Positions 1 through 5,708 of a stretch of DNA of 6,902 nt are shown in pieces. The notes under the pieces were generated by a model, which worked only from the letters and a program-made list of their open reading frames with translations, had not been told where the DNA came from and did no database searches. The position numbers and the translations under genes were made by a program. Position 1 is the first letter of the stretch, and every line of letters begins with the position of its first letter. Source of the DNA: a candidate division FCPU426 bacterium (GTDB taxonomy: Bacteria; Oederibacteriota; JAAXVQ01; JAUVAV01); the NCBI GenBank assembly GCA_030619365.1, contig JAUXBQ010000145.1, positions 1-6,902 of the forward strand, given 5' to 3'.

Positions 1-349
1 TCATTTCCACATATTCGTTTTTAATACGTCCCAATATTTCCTGCGCTATGCTTTCATTATAAATGTGGGAAGTTCTATTGCGATCTTCCAGCATGTTTAG
101 ACATATTTGCTCGTCTTTTATCCAGCCTAACCGAAACGCTTCCTGCATAATCATTTTAGGCGAATTTGCCAACACACCGTGATCTTCTAATGCGATTTTA
201 ACCGCCTTCCAGGCCAGTTCAAAAGTAAATTCAAATCACTTTATGACCCCGTCTTGCTCCAGTTCTTCCTTTGCGTCCCGGGCGCCTGTTTTTAACTTAT
301 CCAGCGCTTTTCCCAACTTATCAAAGGCGAATTCAAATTCTTTTTTCAT
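1..349 (-). pseudogene. HEPN-domain toxin (HepT/HI0074-like), interrupted by in-frame TGA, partial at window edge
   Basis: This is the HEPN partner of the nucleotidyltransferase just upstream. It starts at the ATG at 349, overlapping the end of that gene by 17 nt, the usual coupled arrangement. Codons 1-37 read MKKEFEFAFDKLGKALDK and on to DGVIK. Codon 38 (238-236) is TGA, and the same frame then continues with FEFTFELAWK to the window edge (78 more codons). Family members normally read DGVIQRFEFTFELAWK here, so the stop replaces the conserved arginine; a CGA-to-TGA transition would explain it. The HEPN ribonuclease motif RX4HXY is intact beyond the stop (R90, H95, Y97, in RNRTSHIYNE). In the studied MntA-HepT systems HepT is the toxin and the motif tyrosine is AMPylated by MntA. 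The preserved sequence suggests recent inactivation or a sequencing error. The last residues lie outside the window. Family assignment is firm; loss of function is inferred. Confidence 0.82.
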
Positions 350-635
350 AAATAACCGTCCCGCTTGTCAATATGATTTCTTTGAACCCCACTTCCACAT
401 CATCAAGGTATACAATATCCGTCTTATATAAACCAATTAATTTATCCAGTTTCTCGAGGAATTTTCGCTGTCTGGTAATGTCCGGTTTCGAGCCGGATAC
501 GGCGATATCAAAATCAGCAGCCATACTGCTTTTACCCTTACTTCGTGAGCCAAATAATATTATCCTATCCGGATCAAATTCTCTGACTAATAATTCAACA
601 ATACTTTTTTGAACCTGCTCTTCTCTTGCTGTCAT
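333..635 (-). CDS. MNT-type minimal nucleotidyltransferase antitoxin (MntA/HI0073-like)
   Basis: A 100-residue minimal nucleotidyltransferase of the DNA polymerase beta superfamily, the antitoxin half of an MNT/HEPN (type VII, MntA-HepT-like) pair. The signature GSX10DXD is exact: G29-S30 in ILFGSRSKGK, then D41 and D43 in ADFDIAV. A third acidic residue, probably metal-binding, is D73 in TDIVYLDD. In characterised systems such proteins transfer AMP from ATP to a tyrosine of the HEPN toxin; that activity is inferred here from family membership. Length is typical and the frame is intact. The ATG at 635 has no recognisable Shine-Dalgarno sequence, and the predicted promoter would start transcription only a few bases upstream, so the mRNA may be nearly leaderless. 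The 3' end overlaps the HEPN gene (333-349). The pair is clearly AT-richer than the genes to its right. Confidence 0.9.
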   Translation of the reverse strand: MTAREEQVQKSIVELLVREFDPDRIILFGSRSKGKSSMAADFDIAVSGSKPDITRQRKFLEKLDKLIGLYKTDIVYLDDVEVGFKEIILTSGTVIYEKRI

Positions 636-644
636 AATGCAATT

Positions 645-673
645 ATTTTATCAGTAGATTTGATTGTTGTCTA
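645..673 (-). promoter_or_regulatory. Putative sigma70 promoter of the MNT/HEPN pair
   Basis: On the minus strand TAGACA (673-668, 5 of 6 to TTGACA) is followed after exactly 17 nt by TAAAAT (650-645, 5 of 6 to TATAAT). Transcription would begin near 638, about three bases before the MNT start codon at 635. This fits the lack of a Shine-Dalgarno sequence and implies a leaderless or near-leaderless message. Confidence 0.6.
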
Positions 674-689
674 TTGCTTAAGTTTTCAG

Positions 690-790
690 CCCTTGCCGAC
701 CTTTACGTGTGTAAGGGTCGAGTAGGCTGCGGGAACCTCCAGGTTGGAATAGGGCGAAAGGACAGGGGAAAAAACGCAGGTCGGCTTGGC
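690..790. other. Intergenic segment with strong, competing RNA stems; no family recognised
   Basis: This lies between the corA stop codon (816) and the MNT promoter. Bases 697-706 pair with 711-720 (10 bp, loop GTGT at 707-710). One pair is G-U if the plus strand is transcribed and becomes an A-C mismatch in a minus-strand RNA. Bases 695-701 (GCCGACC) can instead pair with 779-785 (GGTCGGC), so the two folds exclude each other. A smaller AACC/GGTT stem lies near 734-745. I see no T-run in the right place for a corA terminator and no match to an RNA family I know. It may be a small RNA, a corA 3' UTR structure or a repeat remnant. Confidence 0.3.
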
Positions 791-815
791 GGGTGAACTC
801 AGGAGGCGGGGCGGT

Positions 816-1787
816 TTAAATCCATTTTTTTCTTTTTAAATAAATGAGCATTCCCGAAATAGCGGACAGCATGAGCCCAATGACAAACGCATACCCTTTC
901 CACCCCCAGCCAAATTCGGGCATGGTCACGTTCATCCCGTAAAAACTGGTGATGGCCGTGAGCGGCATCATGATGGTGGCGATGATGGTCAGGGTTTTCA
1001 TGATTTCATTGGTGCGCAGGGAGACCACCGAGACGTAGGCGTCCATGGTGGAGCTGATCACGTCGCGGTAGGTGTCCAGCAGATCGCTAATGCGGACTAC
1101 GTGGTCATAGACGTCCCGGAAATACGCAGACGTGGAGCGGCGGATAAACGACGTGCCGGCCCGGCCCAGGATGCCCAGGATTTTCCGCTGGGGCAGGATG
1201 AAATTCCGTATGGTCAGCACGCCTTTGCGCAAATCCACAATGCGCTCCAAAACCGTTTTATCACCGCCGGCCAGCACCTGATCTTCCAGTTCTTCCACCC
1301 GTTGCTCCAGCTGCTCAATGACCGGAAAGTAGCCGTCCACCACGGTATCAATGATACTATGCAGCAAAAAGCCCGATCCCTGGTGCAGGGCGTGGGAGTT
1401 GTTCCGGCAGCGTTGTATCAGTTTGGAAATGGAGGCCAAAGGCTCTTCGTGACTGGTCAGCACGAAGTTTTTACCGATAAAGATATTCAATTCCCGGGTG
1501 TTTACTTCCAGGGCCTGGCGGGAGGGATAATTCAATTCGTGAACCACGAGAAAAAGATAGTCTTCGTAGTCGTCAATTTTCGGCTGGTTTTGGGGAAAAA
1601 TCGCGTCCTCAATGGACAGTTGGTGGAACTTGAAGGTGTCCACCATCACATCAATATCGTCTTCGGAAGGGTTGATGATATCCACCCAGAGCAGGTTGCG
1701 TGAATTTTTCAGCAACCGGCCCAGGTGTTTCGGCGACTCAATTTTTTTTAGGCCTGTTTCCTTGTTGAAGCAGAATGCTTGCAGCAT
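816..1787 (-). CDS. corA: CorA-family magnesium/cobalt transport protein
   Basis: A 323-residue CorA channel of the inner membrane, carrying Mg2+ (also Co2+/Ni2+) down the membrane potential as a homopentamer. The long N-terminal part (about 1-260) is the cytoplasmic alpha/beta domain followed by an extended helical stalk (for example EQLEQRVEELEDQVL). TM1 ends in the selectivity signature YGMN (283-286), followed by the short periplasmic loop carrying MPEFGW, TM2 (about 298-315) and the basic tail KRKKWI typical of CorA. Length is normal. The ATG at 1787 is supported by GGGAG at 1800-1796, eight bases upstream. It follows the zinc-finger gene by 112 nt in the same direction, so co-transcription is possible, and no convincing own promoter is visible. 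No intrinsic terminator with a T-run is seen after the stop. Confidence 0.95.
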   Translation of the reverse strand: MLQAFCFNKETGLKKIESPKHLGRLLKNSRNLLWVDIINPSEDDIDVMVDTFKFHQLSIEDAIFPQNQPKIDDYEDYLFLVVHELNYPSRQALEVNTRELNIFIGKNFVLTSHEEPLASISKLIQRCRNNSHALHQGSGFLLHSIIDTVVDGYFPVIEQLEQRVEELEDQVLAGGDKTVLERIVDLRKGVLTIRNFILPQRKILGILGRAGTSFIRRSTSAYFRDVYDHVVRISDLLDTYRDVISSTMDAYVSVVSLRTNEIMKTLTIIATIMMPLTAITSFYGMNVTMPEFGWGWKGYAFVIGLMLSAISGMLIYLKRKKWI

Positions 1788-1833
1788 AAGCGATACTCCC
1801 GAACCTGATCCTGTCTGGCTTCAATCTATCTCA

Positions 1834-1848
1834 GGCGGGATCCCCGCC
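1834..1848. other. Small perfect hairpin in the corA leader
   Basis: GGCGGG (1834-1839) and CCCGCC (1843-1848) form a perfect 6-bp stem with a 3-nt loop, about 47 nt upstream of the corA start codon. No T-run follows on either strand, so it is not an intrinsic terminator. It could be a processing or leader structure between the zinc-finger gene and corA, or chance in G+C-rich DNA. The rest of the 112-nt gap shows nothing clear. Confidence 0.3.
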
Positions 1849-1899
1849 CGGTTCCGGCCTGGGACGCTCCGCACCCCCGGCTGGTCTTCCGGTGTTTCT

Positions 1900-2256
1900 T
1901 CAGGCTGAACCGTTCTTCTCTTCCTTGGCCTTGCATTCAATGCAGAGTTTGGCAAATGGCAGGGCTTCCAGGCGCGGCGGCGAAATATGGCTTCCGCACG
2001 ACTGGCATTTTCCATACTCCCCGCTTTCGATCGAATCCAGGGCGTCCTCCACTTCATGGAGTCGATTACGCTCGGTTTCGGACAGCCCCATGGCCAATTC
2101 CCGCTCATAGTAATCCGCGGCAAAATCGGCGGTGTCCCTTACTTCGTCGGAAACATCCGTCCGATGCATATCGCTGTTGTTTTTCACCTTTTCGAGCAGA
2201 TTTTCCTTCTGTACCAGCAGGATCTTGCGAAAGTGCTGCATTTGCGTTTTTCTCAT
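1900..2256 (-). CDS. TraR/DksA-family C4 zinc-finger protein
   Basis: A 118-residue member of the DksA/TraR family, shorter than E. coli DksA (151). A long N-terminal coiled coil (about 5-78) leads into a C4 zinc finger: C84-x2-C87, 17 residues, C105-x2-C108 (CQSC and CIEC). The coiled-coil tip motif of DksA, DxxDxA, is matched by D41-T-A-D44-F-A46. In E. coli these residues enter the RNA polymerase secondary channel and allow regulation of transcription with ppGpp, so a true RNA-polymerase-binding role is plausible. Such short homologues are often of unproven function, hence no gene symbol. The ATG at 2256 is preceded by AGGTG (2268-2264) at 7 nt. It lies 53 nt after the decarboxylase stop and may be read from the polyamine operon; no strong separate promoter is seen. 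Confidence 0.9.
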   Translation of the reverse strand: MRKTQMQHFRKILLVQKENLLEKVKNNSDMHRTDVSDEVRDTADFAADYYERELAMGLSETERNRLHEVEDALDSIESGEYGKCQSCGSHISPPRLEALPFAKLCIECKAKEEKNGSA

Positions 2257-2309
2257 ACCGGAACACCTACTTTCTATTTCATTTTCATATTCCCTGTCAG
2301 CTTGCGGGG

Positions 2310-3854
2310 TTAGGCTTTTAAGGGAACCCTGGTTTTCTTCTGTTCCATGGCGACCAGCCTCATCTTTTTCCCGTTCTTAGGCGGCTGATCCACCACCTTG
2401 ATCGTGCGGAGTTCGGGATCGGACTGACCCTGAACCCGTCCCCCCCGGCTATGCAGGGCCTTGAGGTAATGGAGTATCTCGCCGGAGATCCGCTCGCCTG
2501 GATTGAGCAAGGGGATTCCGGGCGGATAAGGCGAAAATATCTCCGCGCTGATTTGCCCGACCGCCGCCCGCAACGATACTTTTTTCGTTTCCGAAAACAC
2601 CGCCTCCCGGGGCGAGAGCACCACCTCGGGCAACTCCATGGGCAGGAGCAGCGGCTCGCGCCCTGGTTTCGCTTCCGAGGCCCGTTCCCGGCTGATGGTT
2701 TCCAAGGCCGAGAGCAAACGGGTCATGTCTTTAGCGGTATTTCCGATTGAAACGATCAATAGTATCGTATCCAGATCGGCAAATTCAACCTGAATTTTAA
2801 AATTCTCATTCAACTGCCGGGCGATCTGATAACCGCTCCGGCCGGTGCCCCGGACATTGATGCACAATTTTGTGACGTCCACCTCGTGCACGCCCGGCCG
2901 GCCGGCCAGTTCCTTCCCCGGGCAGACGAAGCCCGGTAGGGCGTTAATTTTCTGCCGGGCCTCCTCGGCCAGCATGATGGTCACGGCCAGGAGCTCTTTG
3001 CCGCGCGTGGCCATCTGCATCCGCGCCAGGTCCAGGGACGCCATCAATATATAGGAAGGGCTGGTGGTCATCAGAAGACTGAGAATCCTTTTTAACTTCA
3101 GGACGTCCACGGTGCGGCGCGCCAGCATCAAAGAGGCCTGGGTCATGCTGCTGATGATTTTGTGGGAACTCTGCACACAGATATCGGCGCCGCACTCCAT
3201 GCCGGGCCGGGGCAGCTCCGGGTGAAATTTCAAATGCGGACCGTGCGCCTCGTCGACCAGGAACCTCAGGCCGGCGCGTTGCGTCCGCCGCGCGATCTCC
3301 TTCAGGTTGGCGCCGATCCCCTGATAGGTGGGATGGGTCACCAGGACCGCCTTGGCGTCCGGATGCTGCCGCAGGGCCTGGTCGATCGCCTCGGGCGTGA
3401 CATTGAGCAAAAGATTCGTGGCCGGGTCGCGCTCCGGCATTACGTAAACCGGCACCGCGCCGGATAGGATGATGCCGGCCAAAACCGAGCGATGCACGTT
3501 CCGGGGAACGATGATCTTGTCTCCCGGGTCGCAGACCGAGAGAATCATGGCGTGGTTCCCACCGGAGGTCCCGTTCACCAGAAAGAAGGCGTAGTCCGAG
3601 CCATACGCCCGGGCCGCCAGTTTTTGGGCCTCCTTGATCACCCCCCGGGGATCATGCAGGGAATCGACTTCTTCCAGCAAGGTGAGATCGCAGTCGAAAA
3701 TTTTTTCTCCCACGAAATTCCGGAATTCCTGGGGTATGGAGACGCCGTGCTTGTGCCCCGGCGTGTGAAAGGAGATTTTCCGGCCCTTGGCGTAGTTGAT
3801 CACCGCCTCAAAGAGCGGGGTCGCCTGCTGATTATCCGACTGGTGGCTGCTCAT
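2310..3854 (-). CDS. speA: PLP-dependent Orn/Lys/Arg decarboxylase, probably arginine decarboxylase (SpeA, aspartate-aminotransferase fold)
   Basis: A 514-residue fold-type I decarboxylase of the Orn/Lys/Arg family in the shorter form found in Gram-positive bacteria and many other phyla. HTPGHKHG (30-37) is the typical N-terminal motif. NGTSGGNHA (94-102) and VDEAH (D201, H204) form the PLP site, and SSHK (229-232) carries the Schiff-base lysine K232. The C-terminal domain includes AEIFSPYPPGIPLLNPGE (437-454). The N-terminal wing domain of the inducible E. coli enzymes is absent. Arginine as substrate (giving agmatine) is inferred from location beside speE and speD; lysine or ornithine cannot be excluded by motif. 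The ATG at 3854 has a strong GGAGG (3868-3864), and the gene begins only 18 nt after speE, so the two are surely co-transcribed. Confidence 0.88.
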   Translation of the reverse strand: MSSHQSDNQQATPLFEAVINYAKGRKISFHTPGHKHGVSIPQEFRNFVGEKIFDCDLTLLEEVDSLHDPRGVIKEAQKLAARAYGSDYAFFLVNGTSGGNHAMILSVCDPGDKIIVPRNVHRSVLAGIILSGAVPVYVMPERDPATNLLLNVTPEAIDQALRQHPDAKAVLVTHPTYQGIGANLKEIARRTQRAGLRFLVDEAHGPHLKFHPELPRPGMECGADICVQSSHKIISSMTQASLMLARRTVDVLKLKRILSLLMTTSPSYILMASLDLARMQMATRGKELLAVTIMLAEEARQKINALPGFVCPGKELAGRPGVHEVDVTKLCINVRGTGRSGYQIARQLNENFKIQVEFADLDTILLIVSIGNTAKDMTRLLSALETISRERASEAKPGREPLLLPMELPEVVLSPREAVFSETKKVSLRAAVGQISAEIFSPYPPGIPLLNPGERISGEILHYLKALHSRGGRVQGQSDPELRTIKVVDQPPKNGKKMRLVAMEQKKTRVPLKA

Positions 3855-3872
3855 ACGGCTATCCCTCCGCCC

Positions 3873-4790
3873 TTACAGGGGCGTGTAGATGGGTTGGTGA
3901 TCCTCGATCACGCGGCCTTGCGTGGCCAGGGTGTTGCGCAGCGCTTTGCTCAGCGCGAACAAGCCCGCGTGGGTTTCCCCGTCGTAGGCCCGCAACCCGG
4001 AGAGTTTACGCGCGGCCAGCCGCTGGTCCACTTCGGCCGCGTTCAAGACCCGGGGATCGAGCTCCCGCGACCCAAGGCAAAAACCCCAGGGCAGGTCAAA
4101 GGAGGGAATAAACGTTTCATAACCGCGGACAACCGGAAAGACCGCCCGCAGCGTTTCGTGTATCGAGGCCATGATCTCTCCCTCCACGATGCTGCTGGAG
4201 CCGGCCTGCATGGCGATAATGCCCTGCGGAGACAAATGGTCGGCCACGGCCCGGTAAAACTGCAGGGTGTACAAAAGGGTGGCGGGTCCCTCGAAGCCCG
4301 GGTCGGAGACATCGATAATCACGGCGTCGTAGCGGTCGGGGGACGTTTCCACAAAGCGCCGGCCGTCGCCCACCACCAGCCGCACACGGGGATCGTCAAA
4401 CGCGCCCTGATGCCATTCCCGCAAATGCTGCCGGGCAAAATCCAGGACCTTGGCGTCGATCTCAATCATGTCCACGCGTTCCACGCCGGGATGCCGCAGC
4501 ACTTCCCGCAGCGTGGCCCCTTCCCCGCCGCCGATGACCAGGACCCGGCGGGGCCGGGGATGCGTGATCAAGGCGGGATGGACCAAGAGTTCGTGGTAGA
4601 GGAATTCGTCCATCTGGCTGGATTGCATTTTTCCATCGAGCAGCAGGCAGCGTCCATAGGCATGGGTGTCGACGATTTCCACCTGCTGAAAATCAGTACG
4701 TCCCTCCACCAGGACCCGTTTGAATCCGTGCAAATGGCCCTCGTGCTCCGAGTACATCTCCACGAAGAGGTTTTTATTGTAGATTTCCAT
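3873..4790 (-). CDS. speE: Aminopropyltransferase (spermidine synthase family, SpeE; Thermus agmatine/triamine-type features)
   Basis: A 305-residue cytosolic Rossmann-fold aminopropyltransferase that moves the aminopropyl group of decarboxylated AdoMet to an amine acceptor. A small N-terminal beta domain (about 1-70) contains LLLDGKMQSSQMDEF and YHE (65-67). The nucleotide-binding loop is GGGEG (87-91), the acidic beta2 end is E110/D112, then GDG (141-143), and the catalytic D160-V-S-D163 starts DPGFEGPATLLYT. GGGEGATLREVLRH, EWHQGAFDDPR (125-135) and the P(A)xLLYT segment resemble, from memory, the Thermus thermophilus enzyme that uses agmatine and triamines, and plant thermospermine synthase, more than E. 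coli SpeE (GGGDGG, DCTDPIGPGE). The acceptor is therefore uncertain. The ATG at 4790 has AGAGG (4801-4797). Upstream, an intrinsic terminator separates it from speD; downstream it is tightly linked to speA. Confidence 0.92.
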   Translation of the reverse strand: MEIYNKNLFVEMYSEHEGHLHGFKRVLVEGRTDFQQVEIVDTHAYGRCLLLDGKMQSSQMDEFLYHELLVHPALITHPRPRRVLVIGGGEGATLREVLRHPGVERVDMIEIDAKVLDFARQHLREWHQGAFDDPRVRLVVGDGRRFVETSPDRYDAVIIDVSDPGFEGPATLLYTLQFYRAVADHLSPQGIIAMQAGSSSIVEGEIMASIHETLRAVFPVVRGYETFIPSFDLPWGFCLGSRELDPRVLNAAEVDQRLAARKLSGLRAYDGETHAGLFALSKALRNTLATQGRVIEDHQPIYTPL

Positions 4791-4802
4791 GCCCAGCCTC
4801 TG

Positions 4803-4853
4803 AAAAAAGGGAATGCAGAACCTGCGTTAAAAAGCTCGCGAGTTCTGCATCCC
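4803..4853 (-). terminator. Intrinsic terminator or attenuator between speD and speE
   Basis: On the minus strand GGG (4853-4851) and ATGCAGAAC (4850-4842) pair with GTTCTGCAT (4821-4813) and CCC (4811-4809), with one bulged base at 4812. The stem continues past a mismatch with four more pairs (4840-4837 with 4823-4826). It is followed directly by six Ts (4808-4803), a textbook Rho-independent terminator. It ends only 12 nt before the speE start codon, so it must reduce or control read-through from speD into speE-speA. Confidence 0.8.
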
Positions 4854-4856
4854 CTA

Positions 4857-4886
4857 ATTGATGTTGAGCGATGTAGGTTTTGTCAA
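4857..4886 (-). promoter_or_regulatory. Possible weak promoter for speE-speA
   Basis: A perfect TTGACA (4886-4881) lies in the speD-speE gap. The best -10 at 18 nt is only ATCAAT (4862-4857, 3 of 6). If used, transcription would begin near 4850, inside the 5' arm of the terminator hairpin, so that message would escape termination. The weak -10 keeps confidence low. Confidence 0.22.
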
Positions 4887-4906
4887 TTGTCGTAGGCGCC
4901 CGCGGC

Positions 4907-5287
4907 TTAAGCCTCGATCTTGTGCTTCAGCACAGGCATGTCAAAAACACCTCGTTTCATTTCAATCGAGGTCTTCCTTTTGGCCTTCAACTTTTCCGCC
5001 ACGTAATGATGAGCAACCCACGGGTCCACTTCCTCACCGCAGGTAAAAAAATCCAAAGCCGCATAACCGTACTCCGGCCAGGTATGGACGGAGAGATGTG
5101 ATTCAGCAATCACCACCACACCGCTAACACCGTAGGGATTGAAATGATGAAAAACGGATTTAACGATCGTGGCCTTGGCGGCCAAGGCTGCGCCCGTCAT
5201 AATTTGCTCGATTTTTTTATGATCCCTCAGAATTTCGCTGTCGCATTCGTGAAGCTCCAGCAGTATATGCCGACCCAGAGCTTTCAA
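4907..5287 (-). CDS. speD: S-adenosylmethionine decarboxylase proenzyme (prokaryotic class 1B type)
   Basis: A 126-residue pyruvoyl enzyme that converts AdoMet to decarboxylated AdoMet, the aminopropyl donor for SpeE. The self-cleavage site is E62/S63 in VVIAESHLSVHTWPEYGYA; S63 becomes the pyruvoyl group. S63, H68 and C83 (FFTCGEE) fall at the same numbers as in the Thermotoga maritima enzyme, which supports the chosen start. That start is TTG at 5287-5285, preceded directly by an in-frame TAG, so no longer form is possible. A strong GGGAGG Shine-Dalgarno sequence lies about 9 nt upstream. It is first in the polyamine block, with its own promoter and a terminator after it, so SpeD can be made in amounts different from SpeE and SpeA. 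Confidence 0.95.
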   Translation of the reverse strand: MKALGRHILLELHECDSEILRDHKKIEQIMTGAALAAKATIVKSVFHHFNPYGVSGVVVIAESHLSVHTWPEYGYAALDFFTCGEEVDPWVAHHYVAEKLKAKRKTSIEMKRGVFDMPVLKHKIEA

Positions 5288-5330
5288 CTAATCCCACCTC
5301 CCTCTTTGAAGTTCGAAAATGAATTGCATT

Positions 5331-5359
5331 AAAATATACAATTTCATATTCAATGTCAA
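5331..5359 (-). promoter_or_regulatory. Sigma70-type promoter of speD
   Basis: A perfect TTGACA (5359-5354) stands 17 nt from TATTTT (5336-5331, 4 of 6); TATATT (5338-5333, 5 of 6) at 15 nt is an alternative -10. Transcription would start near 5324, giving a leader of roughly 37 nt that contains the speD Shine-Dalgarno sequence. The surroundings are very AT-rich. The MITE-like element ends about 50 nt further upstream. Confidence 0.65.
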
Positions 5360-5409
5360 TATTTTTTTCAAACCTTCCCAGCAAGGGCAAAACCAGTCAA
5401 TCCTGTATG

Positions 5410-5596
5410 TAATTAGTTTCTGTTGCGGAAAGCATAATTTCACTATTCCCCTCCCCAGAATGTGGTGGGAGGGGATTAAGGGGAGGGGGTTTCAACCTTT
5501 GCTTTTAAAGCTTAATCCCTCACCTTCATCCTCTCCCAAGAGGAAAGGAATATTTAGTAAATCAAAAATCGGCCTTTCCGCAACAGAAACTAATTA
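5410..5596. mobile_element. MITE-like non-autonomous element with perfect 22-23 bp terminal inverted repeats
   Basis: Bases 5411-5432 (beginning AATTAGTTTCTG) are the exact reverse complement of 5574-5595 (ending CAGAAACTAATT); the pairing extends one more base to 5410/5596. TA lies at each outer end (5410-5411 and 5595-5596), consistent with TA target duplication as made by IS630/Tc1-mariner transposases; the element between is 183 bp. The interior has no gene but further stems: 5447-5455 with 5467-5475, the overlapping alternative 5472-5480 with 5511-5519, GCTTTTAAAGC at 5501-5511, and 5529-5534 with 5539-5544. The part near 5516-5545 resembles the CCCTCACC...CCTCTCCC repeats common in bacterial genomes. 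No transposase is in the window. It fills most of the 419-nt gap between speD and the beta-barrel gene; 5597-5650 shows nothing else. Confidence 0.8.
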
Positions 5597-5650
5597 AGGG
5601 ATATTGTACTGCTAAGTGGCTGCGGGGTAAATATTTTTTTTAACTATTCA

Positions 5651-5708
5651 CGGGATTCCCGTTGGTCGCCCCGACCGGAGGGGGGATCGAACGGGATTCC
5701 CGTTGGTC
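5651..5708. repeat. Palindrome-rich 41/42-nt repeat, one full unit plus a partial unit
   Basis: A full 41-nt unit (5666-5706, beginning TCGCCCCGACCGG) is preceded by the last 15 nt of another unit (5651-5665) and followed by TC, the first two bases of a next one. Each unit has two perfect palindromes: AACGGGATTCCCGTT (5690-5704) and GGTCGCCCCGACC (5664-5676, across the junction). The same unit, 42 nt long, recurs at 6829-6902 in the same orientation. The unit ends exactly against the stop codon of the beta-barrel gene (5709-5707), whose last two bases belong to the repeat. Confidence 0.9.

Noticed and set aside
236..238. TGA read as a sense codon or selenocysteine
   Set aside because: The beta-barrel gene uses TGA as its stop, no SECIS-like hairpin is apparent after the codon, and the family has arginine rather than cysteine there.
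760..815. Intrinsic terminator of corA
   Set aside because: On the minus strand a T6 run occurs near 769-774, but no stable stem directly precedes it.
1101..1703. A 200-codon plus-strand open frame
   Set aside because: Entirely antisense to corA, with no Shine-Dalgarno sequence or recognisable domain.
3492..4895. A 467-codon open frame on the plus strand
   Set aside because: It lies antisense to speA and speE, which have clear motifs and start signals. The translation shows no domain and has the composition of an antisense shadow of G+C-rich coding DNA.
5319..5597. A 92-codon plus-strand open frame across the speD promoter and MITE
   Set aside because: It is made of promoter and inverted-repeat sequence, ends within the element's arm and resembles no protein.
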